Assembly (NCBI GenBank): GCA_963831645.1
Contig: CAWHQZ010000006.1
Coordinates: forward strand, 186,001 to 250,000
Length of the DNA: 64,000 bases
Direction of reading: 5' to 3'
Origin: CAWHQZ01 sp963831645
GTDB lineage: Bacteria > Pseudomonadota > Alphaproteobacteria > Rhizobiales > Aestuariivirgaceae
The position numbers were made by a program, and so were the translations under genes. Every line of letters begins with the position of its first letter. The first letter of the stretch is position 1. The notes beneath the pieces are model-generated. The model was not told where the DNA came from, searched no databases, and saw only the letters and a list, made by a program, of their open reading frames with translations. Positions 1 through 9,470 of the stretch are shown in pieces.

Positions 1-1
1 T

Positions 2-1030
2 CTCAGGCTCGAAACCCGCGCGCTCGCCCGCCGTATCGTTCTCGAGGGCAAGCGCGCCACGGCCGTGGAGTATGAGCAGCGTGGGCAAATCAAGACCGCC
101 CGCGCCGCCCGCAGAATTGTTCTCGCGGCAAGCGCCATCAACTCTCCGAAGCTGCTCATGTTGTCCGGCATCGGACCTGCCGATCATTTGCAGAATCTCG
201 GCATCACGCCGGTGCACCACCTTCCAGGCGTCGGCCAGAACCTGCATGACCACCTGGAAGTTCTTCTGCAAGTCGAATGCAGGGAACCGATCACCTTGAA
301 CGGCCGGATGGGCCTTCTGTCCAAAGGGCTGATCGGGCTCGAGTGGCTCCTCTTCAAGACCGGGCTTGGCGCCACCAACCACTTCGAAAGCTGCGGCTTC
401 ATCCGCACCCGTGCCGGTGTCGAGTACCCCGATCTCCAGTATCACTTCCTGCCGGCCGCCATTCGCTACGACGGCAGCGCTCCTTCGGCCGGCCACGGCT
501 TTCAGGTCCACATAGGACCCAACCGGTCGAAGTCGCGCGGCTGGGTGAAACTTGCATCCGCCGACCCGAACGCGCCGCCGCAAGCGCTTTTCAACTACCT
601 CTCCGACCCGGACGACTGGCGAGACTTTCGCTCAGGGATCAGGCTGACGCGCGAAATCCTGGGCCAGCCGTCGCTTGCCCGCTTCAAGGGTCGGGAACTC
701 GCACCCGGAGACCACGTGGTGAGCGACGAGGCCATCGATAACTACGTCCGCAGCCACGCGGAAAGCGCCTACCACCCTTGCGGTACGTGCCGGATGGGCG
801 CCGACGACGACCCGATGGCGGTCGTCGACAGCGAATGCCGGGTAATCGGCATCTCCGGCCTGTGCATCGCGGACGCTTCGATCATTCCGCAGGTGACCAA
901 CGGCAATCTCAACGCTCCCTGCATCGTGATCGGCGAGAAGGCTTCCGATCACATTCTGGGCAGCGACCCCCTGCCGCCGTCGAACCAGGAGCCGTGGATC
1001 AATCCGAACTGGCAAACGAGCCAGCGCTGA
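2..1030 (+). CDS. GMC-family FAD oxidoreductase, C-terminal part
   Basis: The frame is open to the left window edge, so the start and the N-terminal FAD-binding fold lie outside. The visible part holds the second GMC signature (INSPKLLMLSGIG) and the C-terminal substrate domain. It also has the catalytic His in YHPCGTCRMG and the conserved NGNLNAP segment before the terminal helix. Members oxidise alcohols or choline-like substrates with FAD. The substrate cannot be told from this part; choline dehydrogenase and generic alcohol dehydrogenase are the usual names. The stop is TGA, with no T-rich terminator behind it. Confidence 0.9.
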   Translation, partial: LRLETRALARRIVLEGKRATAVEYEQRGQIKTARAARRIVLAASAINSPKLLMLSGIGPADHLQNLGITPVHHLPGVGQNLHDHLEVLLQVECREPITLNGRMGLLSKGLIGLEWLLFKTGLGATNHFESCGFIRTRAGVEYPDLQYHFLPAAIRYDGSAPSAGHGFQVHIGPNRSKSRGWVKLASADPNAPPQALFNYLSDPDDWRDFRSGIRLTREILGQPSLARFKGRELAPGDHVVSDEAIDNYVRSHAESAYHPCGTCRMGADDDPMAVVDSECRVIGISGLCIADASIIPQVTNGNLNAPCIVIGEKASDHILGSDPLPPSNQEPWINPNWQTSQR

Positions 1031-1093
1031 AGCCGGGCTGATGCTCCCTGCTGGCAGGGATTTTTTTCGGGGGAGCAGGGGCGGAGCCGCGAG

Positions 1094-1693
1094 TCAGGCA
1101 GGCCGTTTGCGCTTCGCCCGAATTTTTGGCGCCCAATATTTCGCCAGCGCCGAGACTGCCTCGGCAAGATCATCGGCATCGACGATATTCGGATAGAAGT
1201 CTTCCCCGACCCATTCACGGAACTCGGCGTGGCGCTCGTGTTTTGGATCGCCGATGGCTTCGAGGAACTCACCATAACCCCAAGGCCCGCCGACGTCTTC
1301 GGGAGGGCAGCGCCCGGCAGCATCGATCAGCCGCGGATACTCCATGCCCGGTTCGGGGTCGACGAGACGCTCGATCTTGACCGTATGTTCCCAGCCGTCA
1401 CCGAAATCATAGAGGTATTTGAGAGGCCTCGAGCCGGCAGCCTCGATTACATCGCCGAGGCTGGCCTTGCGCGCGTCGAGCATGTCGTCGGGTTCGTCGG
1501 GATCGATCATGCCCCACCCGACATCTCCATAACGAATTTCGTAAAGATGGCTGTCGGTTCAGCCCATGGCCCTCTGAATCACGAAATGCAGACGGTCCAG
1601 CCGCAAGGCGAGCGGAACCTCGATGCGGCGCCAAACCGTAGGTTTGACATGCTTGAGAGTGATCTTGAGACGGGCGACGGTGTCTGCGCACAT
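1094..1693 (-). pseudogene. pRiA4b ORF-3 family protein, interrupted by an in-frame TGA
   Basis: Reading from ATG at 1693 gives a full-length member of the plasmid pRiA4b ORF-3 family of about 200 codons. The N-terminal part has the family's KHVKPTVWRRIEVP segment and then RAMG, followed at once by TGA (1559–1561) and TDSHLYEIRYGD in the same frame. Relatives have Trp after AMG, so TGG to TGA is the simplest explanation. The rest (YDFGDGWEH, PPEDVGGPWGY) is intact and could start again at ATG 1510, giving 138 residues. The family has no established biochemical function; some members are passengers of mobile elements. A sequencing error cannot be excluded. Confidence 0.75.
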
Positions 1694-1746
1694 GCGTTGA
1701 GCTTACTACCCTCCTTCACAACCGCCCAGCGCCATTGTGACTTGCT

Positions 1747-2592
1747 CTACGAAGCCCTTGCCATCGCCACGAAGAGCGCGCGCAGCCTTCGCGCCACGGG
1801 CCCCGGCTGGCCGCCTCCGATGCGGCGGCCATCGATCTCCACGATCGGCAGCACGAAGTTGGATGCGCTGGTGAGGAAAGCCTCGTCGGCGCGGTAAGCC
1901 TCGTCCGGAGAAAACGGGCGTTCCGCGATTTCGACCCCGTGCTGCTCGGCGAGCGCAAGGAGCGCCCGACGGGTGACGCCGGAGAGGATGCGATTCGACA
2001 GCGAGCGGGTGATCACCCTTCCGTCCCTCACGATGTAGGCATTCGACGAAGTTCCCTCCGTCACCTGGTCGTCCTCGACCATCCAGGCTTCAAAGGCTCC
2101 CGCGGCATGGGCTTGTTGCTTGCCGAGCACCGGGGCAAGCAGCATCACCGACTTGATGTCGCGCCTGAGCCAGCGGATATCCGGCACCGTTATGACTTTG
2201 ACTCCTTTGACCGCGTCGGGGTTGTCGATGAGATCCTTGGCTTGCGTAAAGCCGACGAGCGTGCCCGCCGCCTCTTTCGGAAACTTGAAATCGCGGTCGG
2301 CCGCACCGCGTGTCATCTGCATGTAGACCCAGCCCTGATCGAGGCTGTTGCGGCGGATGAGCTCGTCGTGCATCCGGCGCAGCGCCGGCCTGGTGCACGG
2401 CCAGGCCATCTGTATCTGGCCCAGCGAGCGGTCGAGCCTTTCCATGTGCGGATCATAGTCGACGAGCCTTCCATCAACGACCGCGGTCACCTCATAGACC
2501 CCATCGGCGAACAGGAAGCCGCGATCGAAGATCGAGACCGTGGCCTCGCTTTCGGGCACATAGCGGCCATTGACGTAGACGATACGGGCCAT
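1747..2592 (-). CDS. dat: D-amino-acid aminotransferase (class IV PLP enzyme)
   Basis: A 281-residue fold-type IV aminotransferase that swaps the amino group between D-amino acids and 2-oxo acids using PLP. The N-terminus has the family's FDRGFLFADGVYE segment. The PLP lysine sits in DIKSVMLL, a form typical of D-amino-acid transaminase rather than IlvE. The class IV signature VTEGTSSNAYIV follows. I chose ATG 2592 because GGGAGGAG lies about 7 bases upstream; an upstream in-frame start would add 13 poorly conserved residues. It is transcribed divergently from the glutamine-synthetase-like gene, with about 120 bases between them. IlvE or aminodeoxychorismate lyase activity is a less likely alternative. 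Confidence 0.85.
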   Translation of the reverse strand: MARIVYVNGRYVPESEATVSIFDRGFLFADGVYEVTAVVDGRLVDYDPHMERLDRSLGQIQMAWPCTRPALRRMHDELIRRNSLDQGWVYMQMTRGAADRDFKFPKEAAGTLVGFTQAKDLIDNPDAVKGVKVITVPDIRWLRRDIKSVMLLAPVLGKQQAHAAGAFEAWMVEDDQVTEGTSSNAYIVRDGRVITRSLSNRILSGVTRRALLALAEQHGVEIAERPFSPDEAYRADEAFLTSASNFVLPIVEIDGRRIGGGQPGPVARRLRALFVAMARAS

Positions 2593-2711
2593 GCTCGGCG
2601 CTCCTCCCAGGCTGTCGCCAGCGGTAGACAATCAGGTTTGCCTGCGCAAGCGCTTGCATGCGCAGTGCGCCCGTGTGCTAGGAAGGTCAGGGGTGTCCGG
2701 AGTTTGCGCGA

Positions 2712-4088
2712 ATGACGTTGGTTACGCCGGGCCGCGGCACGGAAGCTGCGGAATTTCTCGCGGCTCATGCCGACATCTTGAGCGCGCACGTCGTCTGGAC
2801 GGATCTGTGCGGCGTGCAGCGCGGCAAGATCCTGCGCCGCGATGAAGTGACGCCCGCCTGGGAGATGGGCCGGTTCTTCCCCATCTCCGCGTTGGTGTTC
2901 GACGTCACCGGCCAGGACGTTCCCGAGACCGGGCTGGTCTGGGATGAGGGCGACCGCGACGTGCTGTTGTGGCCGGTTCCGGGAAGCCTCGTGCGCGTGC
3001 CGTGGAGCGTGGAGTGCGCCGCCCAATACCTCGCCCATATCGTCGATCTCGACGGCACGGCACACTTCGCCGATCCCCGCAACCTGCTCGCCCGCATGGC
3101 CGACCGCATGGGTGAGACCGGCGCTCGGCCGGTCGGCGCCATCGAGCTCGAGTTCTTTTTGCTCGACCGTGATGCTGCCCTCGCCGGCGCGGCGAAGGCG
3201 CCGCGATCGCCCGTTTCCGGCGCCGTGCCGGAGCACTATCAGGCCTACTATCTCCAGGACCTCGGCGACTTTGCGCCGTTCTTTCACGATCTCTATGCCT
3301 ATGCGGCGATCCAGGGTTTGCCTGCAAAAACCCTCATCGCCGAATATGCGCCGGGCCAGATGGAGATCGTGCTCCGCCATCGCACCGACATCCTGAAGGC
3401 TGCCGATGAAGCCATCATGCTGAAACGCCTCGTCAAGGCGGTGGCCGAGAAACATGGCCTCTTCGCCACCTTCATGGCCAAGCCCTATTCGCAGTGGACG
3501 GGCTGCGGCATGCATGTCCACGTCAGCCTCGCCGATGCGGAGGGCCGTAACCTGTTCGCCGCTGATGAGCCTGAGCGCAACGACCTGCTGCTCCATGCGT
3601 TGGGCGGTTTGAAGGAAACGATGGCGGAATCGATGTTGCTGTTTGCGCCCAACGCCAATTCCTATCGCCGTTTCCGTCGCAACTCATATGCACCGATGTC
3701 CATCAGCTGGGGCATCAACAACCGCACGGTCTCGTTGCGCATTCCCGCCGGGGCGCCGGAAACGTGCCATATCGAGCACCGTCCGGCCGGCGCCGATGCC
3801 AATCCCTACCTCGTCCTCGCCTCGGTTCTGGCCGGCATGCACCATGGCATTGTGCAGAAGATCGATCCGGGCCCGCCGGTCAGCGGCAACGGCTATGAGA
3901 AGGAAGCGAAAAAGATCCCGACCAACTGGCTTTCCGCCATTGAGGCGTTCCGCTCGAGCAAAGTGCTCAAGGCATATTTCGGCGACAGGTTCATGGACTG
4001 TTTTGCGACCCTCAAAGAGGTTGAGGCTGACCGCTTCTTCGCTGAACCGACGGCACGTGACTTCGCCTGGTATCTTCGGACGGTTTGA
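2712..4088 (+). CDS. Glutamine synthetase family protein (gamma-glutamyl-amine ligase type)
   Basis: A 458-residue protein of the glutamine synthetase superfamily. It has the beta-grasp N-terminal domain (DLCGVQRGK), the metal-binding GAIELEFFLL strand, the YAPGQMEIVLRH segment, the GMHVHVSL histidines and the ATP-binding NSYRR motif. Sequence style and length resemble PuuA/GlnT-like enzymes, which join glutamate to an amine at the cost of ATP, rather than the dodecameric GlnA of ammonium assimilation. It overlaps the following antiporter gene by one base (TGATG), so the two are co-translated. The amine substrate is unknown; the divergent aminotransferase fits a role in amino-nitrogen metabolism. 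Confidence 0.85.
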   Translation: MTLVTPGRGTEAAEFLAAHADILSAHVVWTDLCGVQRGKILRRDEVTPAWEMGRFFPISALVFDVTGQDVPETGLVWDEGDRDVLLWPVPGSLVRVPWSVECAAQYLAHIVDLDGTAHFADPRNLLARMADRMGETGARPVGAIELEFFLLDRDAALAGAAKAPRSPVSGAVPEHYQAYYLQDLGDFAPFFHDLYAYAAIQGLPAKTLIAEYAPGQMEIVLRHRTDILKAADEAIMLKRLVKAVAEKHGLFATFMAKPYSQWTGCGMHVHVSLADAEGRNLFAADEPERNDLLLHALGGLKETMAESMLLFAPNANSYRRFRRNSYAPMSISWGINNRTVSLRIPAGAPETCHIEHRPAGADANPYLVLASVLAGMHHGIVQKIDPGPPVSGNGYEKEAKKIPTNWLSAIEAFRSSKVLKAYFGDRFMDCFATLKEVEADRFFAEPTARDFAWYLRTV

Positions 4089-5419
4089 TGGCGACGCAGC
4101 CCGCGCTGACGACACCTGAGACCCTGAATTTGACCTCCGAGCCGCTGGGGCTTCTTGCCCTAGCCATCTTCATCCTCGCCTATGCGCTGGTCGTTCTCGA
4201 AGAGACGACGCACATGCGCAAGTCGAAGCCGGTGCTCGTGGCGGCCGGCCTGATCTGGGCTTTGATCGGCCTAGCGTACTCTGCTGCCGGCCAGGGAGCG
4301 ACCGCCAACGCAGCAGCCGCCCACACCATCTTCGAATATGGCGAGCTGTTCCTGTTTCTGCTGGTTGCCATCACCTACGTCAACACGCTGGAGGAACGGC
4401 GGGTGTTCGACGTGCTGCGCGATAAGCTCACGGGGCTGGGGCTTGGCTACCGAGGGATGTTTTGGCTCACCGGCATCCTGGCTTTTTTCCTTTCCAGCGT
4501 TCTCGACAACCTCACCACGGTCCTGGTGATGGGCGCCGTCGTGATGGCGATCGGCCGGGGCTCGGAGAAGTTCCTGGCGCTCGCTTGCATAAGTCTTGTG
4601 GTGGCGGCTAATGCCGGCGGGGCATTCTCGCCCTTCGGCGACATCACCACGCTCATGGTCTGGCAGAAGGACAAGCTCGAATTCTTCGAGTTTTTCCGGC
4701 TCTTTGTGCCGTCCGCAGTGAGCTATCTCATACCTGCTGGGATCATCCATTTCGCTTTGCCGCATAGTGCACCGGAGAAGTCGCCCGCCCGCAGCCGCCT
4801 GAAACCCGGCGCATGGGCAGTCATCGTCGCTTTCGCCGCCACGATTGTTACCGCCATATGCTTCAAGAACTTTCTGCACCTGCAGCCGGCGCTCGGCATG
4901 ATGCTTGGGCTCGGCTATCTGCAGGTGCTCGCCTACGTCCTGCAGACCCGCGCCCGCCGCAATAACGACCATGATCTCGTTCTCGATTCCTTTGCCCTCA
5001 TCGCCAGGGTCGAGTGGGACACGCTGTTGTTCTTCTTCGGCATCATTTTCGCAGTCGGCGGCCTCGGTGTGCTCGGCTACCTCGGACTGACCAGCCAGTA
5101 TCTCTATGGCGATCTGGGGCCCACCGCCGCGAACATCATCATCGGAGCGCTTTCAGCGGTCGTCGACAACATCCCGCTGATGTTCGCGGTGCTGACCATG
5201 GATCCCGCCATGTCGAAAGAACAGTGGCTGCTGATCACCCTGACCACCGGCATCGGCGGCAGCATGCTGTCCATCGGCTCGGCCGCAGGCGTGGCGCTGA
5301 TGGGTCTGGCGCGCGGCGTATACACGTTTCCCGTCCACTTCCGATGGTCGTGGGCGATCGCGATCGGCTACGCAGCCGCCATTCTTACCCATCTCGTGAT
5401 CAACGCGGAACCTTTCTAG
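4088..5419 (+). CDS. nhaD: NhaD-type sodium:proton antiporter
   Basis: An integral membrane protein of 443 residues with about a dozen hydrophobic segments, in the ion-transporter superfamily that holds NhaD. It carries the NhaD-like LDNLTTVLVMG segment, NAGGAFSPFGDITTLM and a second re-entrant-type VDNIPLMFAVL motif near the C-terminus. NhaD exchanges Na+ or Li+ for protons across the inner membrane. ATG 4088 overlaps the stop of the ligase gene. The neighbouring TerC-like gene follows after about 37 bases, so a ligase–antiporter–TerC transcript is likely. Confidence 0.9.
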   Translation: MATQPALTTPETLNLTSEPLGLLALAIFILAYALVVLEETTHMRKSKPVLVAAGLIWALIGLAYSAAGQGATANAAAAHTIFEYGELFLFLLVAITYVNTLEERRVFDVLRDKLTGLGLGYRGMFWLTGILAFFLSSVLDNLTTVLVMGAVVMAIGRGSEKFLALACISLVVAANAGGAFSPFGDITTLMVWQKDKLEFFEFFRLFVPSAVSYLIPAGIIHFALPHSAPEKSPARSRLKPGAWAVIVAFAATIVTAICFKNFLHLQPALGMMLGLGYLQVLAYVLQTRARRNNDHDLVLDSFALIARVEWDTLLFFFGIIFAVGGLGVLGYLGLTSQYLYGDLGPTAANIIIGALSAVVDNIPLMFAVLTMDPAMSKEQWLLITLTTGIGGSMLSIGSAAGVALMGLARGVYTFPVHFRWSWAIAIGYAAAILTHLVINAEPF

Positions 5420-5456
5420 GATCCCCTGAACGGGACATATGCCTATGCTGGGATTC

Positions 5457-7046
5457 ATGAGTTTCGAATGGATGTCCGATCCGACCGCCTGGCTCGGGCT
5501 CGCCACGCTAATCGCGCTCGAAATCGTGCTCGGCATCGACAATCTCGTCTTCGTAGCGATTCTGGCGGAAAAGCTCCCCCCACATCAGCGCGACAGGGCG
5601 CGCATGATCGGCCTGTCGCTTGCTCTTCTGATGCGGCTCGCGTTGCTGGCGAGCATTGCCTGGATAGTGACCCTGACCCGGCCGCTGTTCACGGTCCTCG
5701 GCATCGAGATATCGGGGCGCGATCTCATCCTGATCGTCGGTGGGATGTTCCTCATTCTGAAAGCCACCATGGAGCTGCACGAGCGGCTGGAAGGTGCTCA
5801 TGGATTGAAACAGGACGGCGTCACGCACGCGGTCTTTTGGCAGGTGATCGCGCAGATCGTGGTGCTCGATGCGGTGTTCTCGCTCGATTCGGTCATTACC
5901 GCCGTCGGAATGGTGGACGAACTGACGATCATGGCCATCGCCGTCGTCTTTGCCATTGGCGCCATGATGGTGGCGAGCGGTCCCCTCATGACCTTCGTCA
6001 GCCGGCATCCGACGGTGGTCATCCTGTGTCTCGGCTTTCTCCTGATGATCGGCTTCGCGCTCACTCTCGACGGGCTCGGCGTCCACGTCCCGAAAGGGTA
6101 TCTCTATGCCGCCATCGGCTTCTCGATCCTCATTGAGGCCTTCAACCAGATCGCCCGGCGAAACCGTGAGCACATTTCCGGAACCATGGATCTTCGCGAC
6201 CGCACTGCGCAGGCCGTGCTGCGCCTCCTTGGCGGCAAGACGAACAGCCATGAAGCCGGCACCAGCGCAAGCGGGCCGGCGTCCGCCAAAGACGCCAAAG
6301 AAGTATTCGCTCCCGCAGAGCGCGACATGATCCGGGGCGTCATGACGCTGGCCGACCGCACGGCCCGCTCGGTCATGACGCCGCGCCCGGAGATCACATG
6401 GCTTGACGCCGACGCTCCCGAGGACGAACTGCGCCGCACCGTTGTGGAGTCCGGCCGGTCGCGATTTCCGATCGTGCGCGGCGGCGACATCGACGACGTC
6501 ATCGGCGTCGCCTTCGCCAGGGACATCCTGAGGGACCTGCTCGAGCACGGGCGGCTCGACCTCACCCGCTCGATGCACCCGCCGCTGTTCATACCCGACG
6601 GTCAGAACGTTCTGACGATGATGGAGCGCCTGCGTGGCTGGCCGGTGCAGATGGCGCTCGTCGTCGACGAATACGGTTCAACCGAAGGAATCGTCACGCC
6701 GACCGACATCTTTGAAGTGATCGCCGGCGCGTTTCCGGATGAAGGTGATGAGGCAACCCGGTTCGAGAAGGAGAGCGGGGGATCGTGGCTGGTCGACGGG
6801 CAAATCGACATTCTGCGGCTGGCACATAAACTTGATGTCGATCTGACGGATGACAGGCAGCAATACACCACGCTTGCCGGATATCTGCTGGCGCGGTTCG
6901 GCCACCTGCCCTCGCAAGGAGAGAAGATCACCGCGGAGGGTCTGGAATTCGAAGTTGTTGAGATGCGCGGGAGACGGATCGAGCTCGTACGCATCCAGCG
7001 CGTCGTTCCACCGCCCGCAACCGGCAGCGCGCCTGCCTACGGCTGA
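5457..7046 (+). CDS. TerC family membrane protein with CBS pair and CorC_HlyC domain
   Basis: The first 220 or so residues form a TerC-type membrane domain with the IVLGIDNLVFVAIL and DAVFSLDSVITAVGM motifs. These carry the acidic and Asn residues expected for metal ion handling. A CBS pair follows (from about residue 290: MTPRPEITWLD ... VDEYGSTEGIVTPTDIFE), then a CorC_HlyC transporter-associated domain. This is the YoaE/YegH architecture. ATG 5457 gives the conserved MSFEWMSDPTAWLGL start; an in-frame ATG at 5439 would add six residues. The 3' end overlaps the convergent UPF0114 gene by 10 bases. Proposed roles are metal homeostasis or membrane-stress tolerance; the substrate is unproven. 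Confidence 0.85.
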   Translation: MSFEWMSDPTAWLGLATLIALEIVLGIDNLVFVAILAEKLPPHQRDRARMIGLSLALLMRLALLASIAWIVTLTRPLFTVLGIEISGRDLILIVGGMFLILKATMELHERLEGAHGLKQDGVTHAVFWQVIAQIVVLDAVFSLDSVITAVGMVDELTIMAIAVVFAIGAMMVASGPLMTFVSRHPTVVILCLGFLLMIGFALTLDGLGVHVPKGYLYAAIGFSILIEAFNQIARRNREHISGTMDLRDRTAQAVLRLLGGKTNSHEAGTSASGPASAKDAKEVFAPAERDMIRGVMTLADRTARSVMTPRPEITWLDADAPEDELRRTVVESGRSRFPIVRGGDIDDVIGVAFARDILRDLLEHGRLDLTRSMHPPLFIPDGQNVLTMMERLRGWPVQMALVVDEYGSTEGIVTPTDIFEVIAGAFPDEGDEATRFEKESGGSWLVDGQIDILRLAHKLDVDLTDDRQQYTTLAGYLLARFGHLPSQGEKITAEGLEFEVVEMRGRRIELVRIQRVVPPPATGSAPAYG

Positions 7047-7555
7047 TTGTTCTTTCCCGACGGCCAGAGGATGCTGATGCGGTCGAGAACGCCGAGGAAG
7101 AGCGCTGAAAACACAAATGTCATGTGTATGATTGTCACCCACATGAGCTGCTGGGCGGCATATTGGGTGGAATTGAGAAATATCTGCAGAAGATGAATCG
7201 ATGAGATGGCGACGATCGTCGATGCCACCTTGATCTTGAGCGAGCCGGCATCGATCTTGCCGAGCCATGTCAGGCCACTGTCGGGTTCGTCGAAGCGGCT
7301 GACGAAGTTCTCGTAACCCGAGATCATCACCATGACGATCAGGCTCGCCACCAAGGCAGCATCGATGAGCGCCAGCATCGACAGCACGGCGTCAGCGTCG
7401 GGCAGCGTCAGGATCCCGGTCATCAGTTTGGCAAGCTTCTTGGCAAAGGCCACGGCGTAGATCAGCAGCCCGAACGCAAGGCCCAGATAAAACACGACCA
7501 GGATCCAGCGGCTTGCCAGGATGGTGGCCTCGATCATGCGCTCGAGCTGTTTCAT
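7037..7555 (-). CDS. UPF0114 (YqhA) family membrane protein
   Basis: A 172-residue protein with four hydrophobic segments (about residues 15–36, 53–80, 110–130 and 137–158). The spacing and the motifs MISGYENFVSR and STIVAISSIHLLQIF match the UPF0114/YqhA family. No biochemical function is established for the family. It is convergent with the TerC-like gene and divergent from the ABC transporter operon. Confidence 0.85.
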   Translation of the reverse strand: MKQLERMIEATILASRWILVVFYLGLAFGLLIYAVAFAKKLAKLMTGILTLPDADAVLSMLALIDAALVASLIVMVMISGYENFVSRFDEPDSGLTWLGKIDAGSLKIKVASTIVAISSIHLLQIFLNSTQYAAQQLMWVTIIHMTFVFSALFLGVLDRISILWPSGKNNQP

Positions 7556-7667
7556 GAAGCTCCTCGGTTGAAGTTTGCCGATCCGGCACCCCTACCGCAT
7601 TTTCCGGCGAAGTGAAATCACCCTCGGGTCCGTGGAAGAAGGCTGCAAAACGCCCTATCGTCACTTC

Positions 7668-8519
7668 ATGGGCGAACTGTGGCGACGCATCCGCAAGGAC
7701 AAGGTTTCCATTGCGAGCCTTATCGTCATCGTCCTCGTGGTCGCGGTCGCCGTTTTTGCCCCTTGGCTCGCGCCCTATGACCCGAACCAGCAGTTTTTCG
7801 ACGGTCTGACCCTTGAAGGGCAGCCATTGCCCCCCGATGGCCGATTCTGGTTCGGAACCGATACGCTCGGCCGCGACCAATTGTCGAGAGTGCTGTTCGG
7901 AGCGCGGACATCGTTGCTCATCGGCGTCATCGCCAATGGAGCCGCCGTGTCGATCGGCACTTTGCTGGGAGTGACTGCCGGCTACGTCCGCGGCTGGCTG
8001 GGCGCCGCCATCATGCGTTTCACCGACCTCATGATGGCGTTCCCCGCGCTTTTGCTCGGCATCGCCCTTGCTGCCATTCTCAGGCCCAGTCTGTTCATCG
8101 TGGCGCTGGTGATCGCCCTCGTGAACTGGGTGCAGATCGCGCGGGTCATCTACACCGAGACGACTGCCTTGTCGGAGCGCGACTTCATCGAGGCGGCGCG
8201 CGCGCTGGGCGCCACGACGCCGCGCATCCTCTTCGTCCATCTGCTGCCGCACCTTGTCCCCACCGCGCTGGTGTACGCAACGCTGGGTATCTCTACCGCC
8301 GTGTTGTTTGAAGCCACGCTGTCGTTTCTCGGCGTGGGCGTGCAGCCCCCGAACCCGGCCTGGGGCAAAATGATCTTCGAAGGCCAGTCCTATTATCTCA
8401 CCGCCCCGTGGCTGGTATTCATTCCAGGCGCCGCCATTCTGCTCGTGGCGCTGGCCTTCAACCTGGTCGGCGATGGCCTGCGGGATGCCCTCGACCCGAC
8501 GCAGCGGGGGCGATCCTGA
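7668..8519 (+). CDS. Peptide-type ABC transporter permease (DppC-like)
   Basis: The inner-membrane permease subunit of a peptide/nickel-type importer. It has an N-terminal transmembrane helix followed by FAPWLAPYDPN, the periplasmic GTDTLGRDQLSR motif and the cytoplasmic EAA loop EAARALGATTPRI that docks on the ATPases. The FLGVGVQPPNPAWG segment near the C-terminus is typical of DppC. The start is uncertain: ATG 7668 gives 283 residues, while GTG 7632 and TTG 7575 are also in frame, and none has a clear ribosome-binding site. The gene overlaps the next permease by one base (TGATG) and opens the operon. Confidence 0.88.
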   Translation: MGELWRRIRKDKVSIASLIVIVLVVAVAVFAPWLAPYDPNQQFFDGLTLEGQPLPPDGRFWFGTDTLGRDQLSRVLFGARTSLLIGVIANGAAVSIGTLLGVTAGYVRGWLGAAIMRFTDLMMAFPALLLGIALAAILRPSLFIVALVIALVNWVQIARVIYTETTALSERDFIEAARALGATTPRILFVHLLPHLVPTALVYATLGISTAVLFEATLSFLGVGVQPPNPAWGKMIFEGQSYYLTAPWLVFIPGAAILLVALAFNLVGDGLRDALDPTQRGRS

Positions 8520-9439
8520 TGTGGGCCTACATGGGCCGCAGGCTGGCCGCTGCAACGCTTATACTGATCGGGGTCAGCGTCGTTACATTCTCGCTCATCT
8601 ATCTGATCCCGGCCGATCCGGTAGCCATGCTGTCCGGGCGCAGCGCCACCGCCGAGACCCGCGAGCTCATCCGGGCTCAGCTGGGGCTCGACCGCCCGTT
8701 GCCCGCGCAGTACTGGAACTATCTCACCCGCCTCGTGCAGGGCGACTTGGGCCGGTCCTTTGCCCGCAAGACCGATGTCGGCGACCTGATCGCCTCACGG
8801 CTGCCGGCGACCCTGCTGCTCATGCTCGGCGCCATAGTGGCCGAACTGGTGATCGGCCTGCCCGCAGGCATCCTGGCGGCCGCGCGGCGCGGCAAACGCA
8901 CCGACAAGATCTTGATGACCCTCTGCTTCCTCGGCGTCTCAGCACCCCAGTTCGTTGTCGGCCTGTCACTTCTCTACGTGTTCGCGTACCTGGCAGGCTG
9001 GTTCCCGCTCGGCGGTTATGGCACCTGGCAACAGCTGGTCCTGCCCGCCGTGACGCTCGGTATCGCCGGCGGCGGCTGGTACGCGCGGGTCATTCGTTCA
9101 TCGATGGTCGACGTCCTTCGCCAGGACTACATTCGCACCGCTCGTGCCAAAGGGCTCCCGGAATGGCGGGTGCTGGCGCGGCACGGCCTGCGTAACGCAA
9201 TCCTCCCCGTGGTTGCGATGATCGGCCTCGACGTCGGAATCTTCATGTCCGGAGTGGTCGTCGTGGAGTTGGTGTTCGGCTGGCCGGGCATCGGCCAGTT
9301 GACCTGGCAGGCCATCCAGGGCCTCGATATACCGGTCATCATGGGCGTCACCATCGTCGCCGCCGGCTTCATCGTCCTAGGCAACCTTGCCGCCGATCTC
9401 GCCGCACCCCTCATTGACCCGCGCATTCGCTTGCGCTGA
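8519..9439 (+). CDS. Peptide-type ABC transporter permease (DppB-like)
   Basis: A 306-residue permease with the DppB start (one transmembrane helix, then IYLIPADPVAMLSG), the QLGLDRPLPAQYWNYL region, and the EAA-loop segment YIRTARAKGLPEWRV. It ends with the FGWPGIGQLTWQAI motif and a last helix. It forms the membrane channel with the preceding DppC-like subunit. ATG 8519 overlaps the upstream stop, which argues for coupled translation. Here the DppC-like gene comes before the DppB-like gene, the reverse of the classical dpp order. Confidence 0.9.
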   Translation: MWAYMGRRLAAATLILIGVSVVTFSLIYLIPADPVAMLSGRSATAETRELIRAQLGLDRPLPAQYWNYLTRLVQGDLGRSFARKTDVGDLIASRLPATLLLMLGAIVAELVIGLPAGILAAARRGKRTDKILMTLCFLGVSAPQFVVGLSLLYVFAYLAGWFPLGGYGTWQQLVLPAVTLGIAGGGWYARVIRSSMVDVLRQDYIRTARAKGLPEWRVLARHGLRNAILPVVAMIGLDVGIFMSGVVVVELVFGWPGIGQLTWQAIQGLDIPVIMGVTIVAAGFIVLGNLAADLAAPLIDPRIRLR

Positions 9440-9470
9440 TATGTCCATCAATGAAACAGGGAGGACTGTC

